Positions 11,545 through 21,205 of a stretch of DNA of 64,000 bases are shown here, piece by piece; positions within the stretch are counted from its first letter, which is position 1; every line of letters begins with the position of its first letter. The position numbers and the translations under genes were made by a program. The stretch lies in assembly GCF_029227915.1 (NCBI RefSeq), contig NC_079887.1:558001-622000 (forward strand), in the 5' to 3' direction. Below the pieces are notes generated by a model. The model was not told the origin of the DNA and ran no database searches. It saw nothing but the letters and a program-made list of their open reading frames with translations. Source of the stretch: Hydractinia symbiolongicarpus. Taxonomy: Eukaryota > Cnidaria > Hydrozoa > Anthoathecata > Hydractiniidae.

Positions 11545-13342
11545 AATTTAAAAAATCGTTCGGGAAATGAGTTTACTCCCTGGGTACTTTCTTTGTACAC
11601 TTTTGAGTATACGGGCCGAGTCCGGGATTTACGGGAAATTGCGGATTTTCGTTTGCTGGCGATTAAACTTCTTTTATTCAGCGTCCCATCAAATATGAAA
11701 ATATTTTTGAAAACTACAAGTCTCATGCGTTTAGTGGTAAAAAAATAATATAAAAAATCGTTCGGGAAATGAGTTTACTCCCTGGGTACTTTCTTTGTAA
11801 ACTTTTGACTATACGGGCCAAGCCCGGGATTTACGGGAAATCGCGGGTTTTCGTTTGCCGGCGATTAAACTGCTTTTATTCAGCGTCTCATCTAAAATGA
11901 AAACATTTTTAAAAACTACAAGTCTTATGCGTTTTAGTGGTGATATAATAATTTAAAAAATCGTTCTGGAAATGCGTTTACTCCCTGGGTACTTTCTTTG
12001 TATACTTTTGACTATACGGACCGAATCCGGGATTTAGGGAAATCGCAGGTTTTCGTTTGCCGGCGATTAAACTGCCTTTATTCAGCGTCTCATCAAAAAT
12101 GAAAACATTTTTGAAAACTACAAGTCTCATGCGTTTTAGTGGTGAAAAAATAATTTAAAAAATCGTTCGGGAAATGAGTTTACTCCCTGGGTACTTTCTT
12201 TGTATACTTTTGACTATACGGGCCAAGCCGGGATTTACGGGAAATCGCGGGTTTTCGTTTGCCGGCGATTAAACTTCTTTTATTCAGCGTCTCATCAAAA
12301 ATGAAAACATTTTTAAAAACTACAAGTCTCATGCGTTTTAGTGGTGAAAAAGTAATTTATAAAATCGTTCGGGAAGTGAGTTTACTTCCTGGGTACTTTC
12401 TTTGTATACTTTTGACAGTACGGGCCCAGCCTGGGATTTACGGGAAATCGCGGGTTTTCGTTTGCCGGCGATTAAACTTCTTTTATTCAGCGTCTCATCA
12501 AAAATGAAAACATTTTTGAAAACTACAAGTCTCATGCGTTTTAGTGGTGAAAAAATAATTTAAAAAATCGTTCGGGAAATGAGTTTACTCCCTGGGTACT
12601 TTCTTTGTATACTTTTGACTATACGGGCCGAGTCCGGGATTTACGGCAAATCGCGGATTTTCGTTTGCCGGCGAATAAACTTCTTTTATTCAGCGTCCCA
12701 TCAAATATGAAAATATTTTTGAAAACTACAAGTCTCATGCGTTTAGTGGTAAAAAAATAATATAAAAAACCGTTCGGGAAATGAGTTTACTCCCTGGGTA
12801 CTTTTTTTGTATACTTTTGACTATACGGGCCAAGCCCGGGATTTACGGGAAATCGCGGGTTTTCGTTTGCCGGCGATTAAACTTCTTTTATTCAGCGTCT
12901 CATCAAAAATGAAAACATTTTTAAAAACTACAAGTCTCATGCGTTTTAGTGGTGAAAAAGTAATTTAAAAAATTGTTCGGGAAATGAGTTTACTTCCTGG
13001 GTACTTTCTTTGTATACTTTTGACAATACGGGCCAAGCCTGGGATTTACGGGAAATCGCGGGTTTTCGTTTGCCGGCGATTAAACTTCTTTTATTCAGCG
13101 TCTCATCAAAAATGAAAACATTTTTGAAAACTACAAGTCTCATGCGTTTTAGTGGTGAAAAAATAATTTAAAAAATCGTTCGGGAAATGAGTTTACTCCC
13201 TGGGTACTTTCTTTGTATACTTTTGACTATACGGGCCGAGTCCGGGATTTACGGCAAATCGCGGATTTTCGTTTGCCGGCGATTAAACTTCTTTTATTCA
13301 GCGTCCCATCAAATATGAAAATATTTTTGAAAATTACAAGTC
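11545..13342 (+). repeat. Higher-order block H1, copy 5
   Basis: The block matches copy 1 over its full length at an offset of 11,544-11,545 bp and copy 2 at 7,695 bp. Copy-specific changes include GATATAATAATTTA near 11,943, GTACGGGCCCAGCC near 12,418 and ATTGTTCGGG near 12,973. It runs into the H2 repeat without a gap. Confidence 0.85.
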
Positions 13343-13820
13343 TCATGCGTTTAGTGGTAAAAAAATAATATAAAAAACCGTTCGGGAAATGAGTTTACTC
13401 CCTGGGTACTTTTTTTGTATACTTTTGACTATACGGGTCAAGCCGGGATTTACGGGAAATCGCGGGTTTTCGTTTGCCGGCGATTAAACTTCTTTTATTC
13501 AGCGTCTTATCAAAAATGAAAACATTTCTAAAAACTACAAGTCTCATGCGTTTTAGTGGTGAAAAAGTAATTTAAAAAATCGTTTGGGAAATGAGTTTAC
13601 TCCCTGGGTACTTTCTTTGTATACTTTTGACTATACGGGCCAAGCCCGGGATTTACGGGAAATCGCGGATTTTTGTTCGCCGGCGATTAAACTTCTTTTA
13701 TTTAGCGTCCCATCAAATATGAAAATATTTTTGAAAACTACAAGTCTCATGCGTTTAGTGGTAAAGAAATAATATAAAAAATCGTTCGGGAAATGAGTTT
13801 ACTCCCTGGGTACTTTCTTT

Positions 13821-13838
13821 GTATACTTTTGACTATAC
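13821..13838. repeat. Dyad 1 of the monomer: GTATA-N8-TATAC
   Basis: GTATA is followed after eight bases by its reverse complement TATAC, at monomer positions 51-68. It is shown here in the reference monomer and recurs in most units. The left arm is altered in some variants (GTACAC, GTAAAC, GTATTC, GTATGC), and the whole element is missing in the 16-bp-deleted unit near 20,706. Function is unknown; a protein-binding or bending site is only a possibility. Confidence 0.6.
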
Positions 13839-13862
13839 GGGCCAAGCCCGGGATTTACGGGA

Positions 13863-13890
13863 AATCGCGGGTTTTCGTTTGCCGGCGATT
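13863..13890. repeat. Dyad 2 of the monomer: AATCGC-N16-GCGATT
   Basis: AATCGC and its exact reverse complement GCGATT flank a 16-base G/T-rich interval containing TTTTCGTTTGCC. The right arm abuts the six-base palindrome GCCGGC. This part of the unit (positions ~93-120) holds much of its CpG content. The left arm is broken in the AAAACGCC subfamily while the right arm stays nearly constant, so pairing is not preserved in every unit. Confidence 0.55.
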
Positions 13891-14116
13891 AAACTTCTTT
13901 TATTCAGCGTCTCATCAAAAATGAAAACATTTTTAAAAACTACAAGTCTTATGCGTTTTAGTGGTGAAAAAATAATTTAAAAAATCGATCTGGAAATGAG
14001 TTTACTCCCTGGGTACTTTCTTTGTATACTTTTAACTATACGGGCCGAGTCCGGGATTTAGGGAAATCGCAGGTTTTCGTTTGCCGGCGATTAAACTGCT
14101 TTTATTCAGCGTCTCA

Positions 14117-14138
14117 TCAAAAATGAAAACATTTTTGA
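14117..14138. repeat. Dyad 3 of the monomer: 9-bp stem, AAAA loop
   Basis: TCAAAAATG, then AAAA, then CATTTTTGA form a perfect 9-bp inverted repeat with a 4-base loop, at monomer positions ~145-166. Units reading CATTTTTAAAA instead of CATTTTTGAAA keep a 7-bp stem. This is the tightest hairpin-capable element in the unit and lies in its A/T-rich tail. It could extrude in single-stranded satellite DNA or fold in a satellite transcript, but nothing in the sequence proves either. Confidence 0.7.
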
Positions 14139-15559
14139 AAACTACAAGCCTCATGCGTTTTAGTGGTGAAAAAATAATTTAAAAAATCGTTCGCGAAATG
14201 AGTTTACTCCCTGGGTACTTTCTTTGTATACTTTTGACTATACGGGACAAGCCGGGATTTACGGGAAATCGAGGGTTTTCGTTTGCCGGCGATTAAACTT
14301 CTTTTCTTCAGCGTCTCATCAAAAATGAAAACATTTTTAAAAACTACAAGTCTTATGGGCTTTAGTGGTGAAAAAATAATTTAAAAAATCGTTCTGGAAA
14401 TGGGTTTACTCACAGGGTACTTTCTTTGTATACATTCGACTATACGTGCCAAGCCCGGGATTTACGGGAAATCGCGGGTTTTCGTATGCCGGCGATTAAA
14501 CTTCTTTTATTCAGCGTCTCATCAAAAATGAAAATATTTTTGAATACTACAAGTCTCTTGCGTTTTAGTGGTGAAAAAATATTTTAAAAAATCGTTCGGG
14601 AAATGAGTTTACTCCCTGGGTACTTTCTTTGTATACTTTTGACTATACGGGCCAAGCCGGGATTTACGGGAAATCGCGGGTTTTCGTTTGCCGGCGATTA
14701 AACTTCTTTTATTCAGCGTCTCATCAAAAATGAAAACATTTTTAAAACCTACAAGTCTTATGCGTTTTATTGGTGAAAAAATAATTTAAAAAATCGTTCT
14801 GGAAATGAGTTTACTCACAGGGTACTTTCTTTGTATACTTTCGACTATACGGGCCGAGTCCAGGATTTACGGGAAATCGCGGATTTTCGTTTGCCGGCGA
14901 TTAAACTGCTTTTATTCAGCTTCTCATCAAAAATGAAAACATTTTTGAAAACTACAAGTCTCATGCGTTTTAGTGGTGAAAAAATAATTTAAAAAATCGT
15001 TCGGGAAATGAGTTTACTCCCTGGGTACTTTCTTTGTATACTTTTGACTATACGGGCCAAGCGGGGATTTACGGGAAAACGCCGGATTTCGTTTGCCGGC
15101 GATTAAACTTCTTTTCTTCAGCGTCTCATCAAAAATGAAAACATTTTTAAAAACTACAAGTCTTATGGGCTTTAGTGGTGAAAAAATAATTTAAAAAATC
15201 GTTCTGGAAATGGGTTTACTCACAGGGTACTTTCTTTGTATACATTCGACTATACGTGCCAAGCCCGGGATTTACGGGAAATCGCGGGTTTTCGTATGCC
15301 GGCGATTAAACTTCTTTTATTCAGCGTCTCATCAAAAATGAAAATATTTTTGAATACTACAAGTCTCTTGCGTTTTAGTGGTGAAAAAATATTTTAAAAA
15401 ATCGTTCGGGAAATGAGTTTACTCCCTGGGTACTTTCTTTGTATACTTTTGACTATACGGGCCAAGCCGGGATTTACGGGAAATCGCGGGTTTTCGTTTG
15501 CCATCGATTAAACTTCTTTTATTAAGGGTCTCATCAAAAATGAAAACATTTTTGAAAAC

Positions 15560-17726
15560 TACAAGTCTCATGCGTTTAGTGGTAAAAAAATAATATAAAA
15601 AACCGTTCGGGAAATGAGTTTACTCCCTGGGTACTTTTTTTGTATACTTTTGACTATACGGGTCAAGCCGGGATTTACGGGAAATCGCGGGTTTTCGTTT
15701 GCCGGCGATTAAACTTCTTTTATTCAGCGTCTTATCAAAAATGAAAACATTTTTAAAAACTACAAGTCTCATGCGTTTTAGTGGTGAAAAAGTAATTTAA
15801 AAAATCGTTTGGGAAATGAGTTTACTCCCTGGGTACTTTCTTTGTATACTTTTGACTATACGGGCCAAGCCCGGGATTTACGGGAAATCGCGGATTTTTG
15901 TTCGCCGGCGATTAAACTTCTTTTATTTAGCGTCCCATCAAATATGAAAATATTTTTGAAAACTACAAGTCTCATGCGTTTAGTGGTAAAGAAATAATAT
16001 AAAAAATCGTTCGGGAAATGAGTTTACTCCCTGGGTACTTTCTTTGTATACTTTTGACTATACGGGCCAAGCCCGGGATTTACGGGAAATCGCGGGTTTT
16101 CGTTTGCCGGCGATTAAACTTCTTTTATTCAGCGTCTCATCAAAAATGAAAACATTTTTAAAAACTACAAGTCTTATGCGTTTTAGTGGTGAAAAAATAA
16201 TTTAAAAAATCGATCTGGAAATGAGTTTACTCCCTGGGTACTTTCTTTGTATACTTTTAACTATACGGGCCGAGTCCGGGATTTAGGGAAATCGCAGGTT
16301 TTCGTTTGCCGGCGATTAAACTGCTTTTATTCAGCGTCTCATCAAAAATGAAAACATTTTTGAAAACTACAAGCCTCATGCGTTTTAGTGGTGAAAAAAT
16401 AATTTAAAAAATCGTTCGCGAAATGAGTTTACTCCCTGGGTACTTTCTTTGTATACTTTTGACTATACGGGACAAGCCGGGATTTACGGGAAATCGAGGG
16501 TTTTCGTTTGCCGGCGATTAAACTTCTTTTCTTCAGCGTCTCATCAAAAATGAAAACATTTTTAAAAACTACAAGTCTTATGGGCTTTAGTGGTGAAAAA
16601 ATAATTTAAAAAATCGTTCTGGAAATGGGTTTACTCACAGGGTACTTTCTTTGTATACATTCGACTATACGTGCCAAGCCCGGGATTTACGGGAAATCGC
16701 GGGTTTTCGTATGCCGGCGATTAAACTTCTTTTATTCAGCGTCTCATCAAAAATGAAAATATTTTTGAATACTACAAGTCTCTTGCGTTTTAGTGGTGAA
16801 AAAATATTTTAAAAAATCGTTCGGGAAATGAGTTTACTCCCTGGGTACTTTCTTTGTATACTTTTGACTATACGGGCCAAGCCGGGATTTACGGGAAATC
16901 GCGGGTTTTCGTTTGCCGGCGATTAAACTTCTTTTATTCAGCGTCTCATCAAAAATGAAAACATTTTTAAAACCTACAAGTCTTATGCGTTTTATTGGTG
17001 AAAAAATAATTTAAAAAATCGTTCTGGAAATGAGTTTACTCACAGGGTACTTTCTTTGTATACTTTCGACTATACGGGCCGAGTCCAGGATTTACGGGAA
17101 ATCGCGGATTTTCGTTTGCCGGCGATTAAACTGCTTTTATTCAGCGTCTCATCAAAAATGAAAACATTTTTGAAAACTACAAGTCTCATGCGTTTTAGTG
17201 GTGAAAAAATAATTTAAAAAATCGTTCGGGAAATGAGTTTACTCCCTGGGTACTTTCTTTGTATACTTTTGACTATACGGGCCAAGCGGGGATTTACGGG
17301 AAAACGCCGGATTTCGTTTGCCGGCGATTAAACTTCTTTTCTTCAGCGTCTCATCAAAAATGAAAACATTTTTAAAAACTACAAGTCTTATGGGCTTTAG
17401 TGGTGAAAAAATAATTTAAAAAATCGTTCTGGAAATGGGTTTACTCACAGGGTACTTTCTTTGTATACATTCGACTATACGTGCCAAGCCCGGGATTTAC
17501 GGGAAATCGCGGGTTTTCGTATGCCGGCGATTAAACTTCTTTTATTCAGCGTCTCATCAAAAATGAAAATATTTTTGAATACTACAAGTCTCTTGCGTTT
17601 TAGTGGTGAAAAAATATTTTAAAAAATCGTTCGGGAAATGAGTTTACTCCCTGGGTACTTTCTTTGTATACTTTTGACTATACGGGCCAAGCCGGGATTT
17701 ACGGGAAATCGCGGGTTTTCGTTTGC
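15560..17726 (+). repeat. Higher-order block H2, copy 2
   Basis: Same order of variants as copy 1 at an offset of 2,225 bp. Differences are few (for example GCTTCTCATC near 14,918 in copy 1 against GCGTCTCATC near 17,143 here). The match ends near 17,726, where copy 1 has the CCATCGATT unit and this copy has an ordinary CCGGCGATT unit. Confidence 0.85.
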
Positions 17727-18839
17727 CGGCGATTAAACTTCTTTTATTCAGCGTCTCATCAAAAATGAAAACATTTTTAAAACCTACAAGTCTTATGCTT
17801 TTTAGTGGTGAAAAAATAATTTAAAAAATCGTTCTGGTAATGAGTTTACTCACAGGGTACTTTCTTTGTATACATTCGACTATACGGGCCAAGCCCGGGA
17901 TTTACGGGAAATCGCGGGTTTTCGTTTTCCGACGATTAAACCTCTTTCATTAAGCGTCCCATCAAAAATGAAAACATTTTTGAAAACTACAAGTCTCATG
18001 CGTTTTAGTGGTGAAAAAAAAATTTAAAAAATCGTTCGGGAAATGAGTTTACTCCCTGTGTACTTTCTTTGTATACATTCGACTATACAAGCCAAGCCCC
18101 GGATTTACGGGAAAACGCCGGATTTCGTTTGCCGGCGATTAAACCTCTTTCATTAAGCGTCTCATCAAAAATGAAAACATTTTTGACAACTACAAGTCTT
18201 ATGCGTTTTAGTGGTGAAAAAATAATTTAAAAAAACGCTCGCGAAATGGGTTTACTCACAGGGTACTTTCTTTGTATACTTTCGACTATACGTGCCAAGC
18301 CCGGGATTTACGGGAAATCGCGGGTTTTCGTTTACCGGCGATTAAACTTCTTTTATTCAGCGTCTCATCAAAAATGAAAACATTTTTGAAAACTACAAGT
18401 CTTATGCGTTTTAGTGGTGAAAAAATAATTTAAAAAATCTTTCTGGAAATGAGTTTACTCACAGGGTACTTTCTTTGTATACATTCGACTATACGGGCCA
18501 AGCCCGGAATTTACGGGAAATCGCGGGTTTTCGTTTTCCGGCGATTAAACCTCTTTCATTAAGCGTCTCATCAAAAATGAAAACATTTTTGAAAACTACA
18601 AGTCTCATGCGTTTTAGTTGTGAAAAAAAAATTTAAGAAATCGTTCGGGAAATGAGTTTACTCCCTGGGTACTTTCTTTGTATACATTTGACTATACGGG
18701 CCAAGCCCCGGATTTACGGGAAAACGCCGGATTTCGTTTGCCGGCGATTAAACCTCTTTCATTAAGCGTCTCATCAAAAATGAAAACATTTTTGACAACT
18801 ACAAGTCTCATGCGTTTTAGTGGTGAAAAAATAATTTAA
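17727..18839 (+). repeat. Transition zone: first CCTCTTTCATTAAGCG monomers
   Basis: Units here begin to carry CGATTAAACCTCTTTCATTAAGCG and TTTTTGACAACTACAAG, often with GCCCCGGATTTACGGGAAAACGCCGGATTTCG. I find none of the CCTCTTTCATT type before about 17,940. One unit still reads CCCATCAAAAATG, a mixed form between the old CCCATCAAATATG and the usual CTCATCAAAAATG. After this zone the CAAATATG type is no longer seen, so the array changes composition here. Confidence 0.75.
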
Positions 18840-21205
18840 AAAATCGTTCGGGAAATGAGTTTACTCCCTGGGTACTTTCTTTGTATACTTTTGACTATAC
18901 GGGCCAAGCCGGGATTTACGGGAAATCGCGGGTTTTCGTTTGTCGGCGATTAAACTTCTTTTATTCAGCGTCTCATCAAAAATAAAAACATTTTTAAAAC
19001 CTACAAGTCTTATGCGTTTTAGTGGTAAAAAAATAATTTAAAAAATCGTTCTGGAAATGAGTTTACTCACAGGGTACTTTCTTTGTATACATTCGACTAT
19101 ACGGGCCAAGCCGGGATTTACGGGAAATCGCGGGTTTTCGTTTGCCGGCGATTAAACTTCTTTTATTCAGCGTCTCATCAAAAATAAAAACATTTTTAAA
19201 ACCTACAAGTCTTATGCGTTTTAGTGGTGAAAAAATAATTTAAAAAATCGTTCTGGAAATGAGTTTACTCACAGGGTACTTTCTTTGTATACATTCGACT
19301 ATACGGGCCAAGCCCGGAATTTACGGGAAATCGCGGGTTTTCGTTTTCCGGCGATTAAACCTCTTTCATTAAGCGTCTCATCAAAAATGAAAACATTTTT
19401 GAAAACTACAAGTCTCATGCGTTTTAGTTGTGAAAAAAAAATTTAAGAAATCGTTCGGGAAATGAGTTTACTCCCTGGGTACTTCCTTTGTATACATTCG
19501 ACTATACGGGCCAAGCCCCGGATTTACGGGAAAACGCCGGATTTCGTTTGCCGGCGATTAAACCTCTTTCATTAAGCGTCTCATCAAAAATGAAAACATT
19601 TTTGACAACTACAAGTCTCATGCGTTTTAGTGGTAAAAAAATAATTTAAAAAATCCTTCCGGAAATGAGTTTACTCCCTGGGTACTTTCTTTGTATACTT
19701 TTGACTATAACGGCCAAGCCGGGATTTACGGGAAATCGCGGGTTTTCGTTTGCCGGCAATTAAACTTCTTTTATTCAGCGTCTCATCAAAAATGAAAACA
19801 TTTTTGAAAACTACAAGTCTCATGCGTTTTAGTGGTGAAAAAAAAATTTAAAAAATCGTTCGGGAAATGAGTTTACTCCCTGGGTACTTTCTTTGTATAC
19901 ATTCGGCTATACGTGCCAAGCCCCGGATTTACGGGAAAACGCCGGATTTCGTTTGCCGGCGATTAAACCCCTTTCATTAAGCGTCTCATCAAAAATGAAA
20001 ACAGTTTTGACAACTACAAGTCTCATGCGTTTTAGTGGTGAAAAAATAATTTAAAAAATTGTTCGGGAAATGAGTTTACTCCCTGGGTACTTTCTTTGTA
20101 TACTTTTGACTATACAGGCCGAGTCCGGGATTTACGGGAAATCGCGGATTTTCGTTTGCGGGCGACTAAACTGCTTTTATTCAGCGTCTCATCAAAAATG
20201 AAAACATTTTTGAAAACTACAAGTCTCATGCGTTTTAGTGGTGAAAAAAAAATTTAAAAAATCGTTCGGGAAATGAGTTTACTCCCTGGGTACTTTCTTT
20301 GTATACATTCGACTATACAGGCCAAGTCCCGGATTTACGGGAAAACGCCGGATTTCGTTTGCCGGCGATTAAACCCCTTTCATGAAGCGTCTCATCAAAA
20401 ATGAAAACAGTTTTGACAACTACAAGTCTCATGCGTTTTAGTGGTGAAAAAATAATTTAAAAATCGTTCGGGAAATGAGTTTACTCCCTGGGTACTTTCT
20501 TTGTATACTTTTGACTATACAGGCCGAGTCCGGGATTTACGGGAAATCGCGGATTTTCGTTTGCGGGCGATTAAACTGTTTTTATTCAGCGTCTCATCAA
20601 AAATGAAAACATTTTTGAAAACTACAAGTCTCATGCGTTTTAGTGGTGAAAGAATAATTTAAAAAATCGTTCGGGAAATGAGTTTACTCCTTGAGTACTT
20701 TCTTTACGGGCCAAGCCGGGATTTACGGGAAATCGCGGGTTTTCATTTGCGGCGATTAAACTTCTTTTATTCAGCGTCTCATCAAAAATGAAAACATTTT
20801 TGAAAACTTCAAGTCTCATGCGTCTTAGTGGTGACAAAATAATTTAAAAAATCGATCTGGAAATGAGTTTACTCCCTGGGTACTTTCTTTGTATACTTTT
20901 GACTATACGGGCCGAGTCCGGGATCTAGGGAAATCGCAGGTTTTCGTTTGCCGGCGATTAAACTGCTTTTATTCAGTGTCTCATCAAAAATAAAAACATT
21001 TTTAAAAACTACAAGTCTCATGGGCTTTAGTGGTGAAAAAATAATTTAAAAAATTGTTCTGGAAATGGGTTTACTCACAGGGTACTTTCTTTGTATACAT
21101 TCGACTATACGTGCCAAGCCCGGGATTTACGGGAAATCGCGGGTTTTCGTTTGCCGGCGATTAAACTTCTTTTATTCAGCGTCTCATCAAAAATGAAAAC
21201 ATTTT
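18840..21205 (+). repeat. Higher-order block H3, copy 1 (~2.4 kb)
   Basis: Markers are TTTGTCGGCGATT (18,940), TTTTAGTTGTGAAAAAAAAA, AATCCTTCCGG (19,652), TAACGGCCAAGCC, ATTCGGCTATACGTGCC, CTATACAGGCC with GCGGGCGA, and a unit lacking 16 bp near 20,706. The ordered set returns at 5,027 bp downstream for its first part and 5,230 bp for the rest; the difference is one extra monomer in the second copy. Confidence 0.8.

Larger units (their letters stand above)
13771..13973 (+). repeat. Representative monomer (203 bp) close to the consensus
   Basis: This unit carries the commonest base at nearly every position and serves as a reference for monomer numbering (base 1 = first A of AATATAAAAAATCG; most units read AATTTAAAAAATCG). 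By hand count the consensus has about 40 G and 36 C in 203 bp (37% G+C) and 12 CpG. Main variable sites by unit position are 16-19 (CGG/CTG/TGG), 33-37 (CCCTG/CACAG/TCCTG), 51-63 (GTATACTTTTGAC / GTATACATTCGAC), 70-83 (GGGCCAAGCCCGGG / GGGCCGAGTCCGGG / GGCCAAGCCCCGG), 93-104, 124-137 (CTTCTTTTATTCAG / CTGCTTTTATTCAG / CCTCTTTCATTAAG) and 161-170. The remaining parts are much more constant. Confidence 0.9.
13335..15559 (+). repeat. Higher-order block H2, copy 1 (11 monomers, 2,225 bp)
   Basis: Markers are a GGGTCAAGCCGGG unit with the run TACTTTTTTTG (near 13,400), a TTTGGGAAATGAG unit with GGATTTTTGTTCGCCGGCG (near 13,670), a TCGATCTGG unit, a CGCGAAATGAG unit with ACGGGACAAGCC, and TCTTATGGGC / GAAATGGGTTTACTCACAGG units. 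All return 2,225 bp downstream. Inside the block the TCTTATGGGC group itself occurs twice about 810 bp (4 monomers) apart. After 15,501 the copy departs from its partner with the unusual GCCATCGATTAAAC ... TTATTAAGGGTCTC unit. Confidence 0.85.

Noticed and set aside
13785-13800. RNA polymerase III B-box-like GTTCGGGAA and a possible tRNA-derived origin
   Set aside because: The match to the B-box is partial, no A-box lies at a suitable distance upstream, and no cloverleaf can be drawn. There is no good support for a tRNA or SINE origin.
13871-13890. CENP-B box-like motif near TTTTCGTTTGCCGGCG
   Set aside because: The TTCG half is present, but the required A and the CGGG half are not at the right distance. 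The other candidate, TTCGGGAAATGAG, has TTCG and the central A but lacks CGGG. I do not call a CENP-B box.
13895-13915. AATAAA polyadenylation hexamer on the minus strand of many units (CTGAATAAAAG)
   Set aside because: A six-base match in A/T-rich DNA is expected by chance, it is lost in the CTTAATGAAAG subfamily, and there is no transcript evidence.
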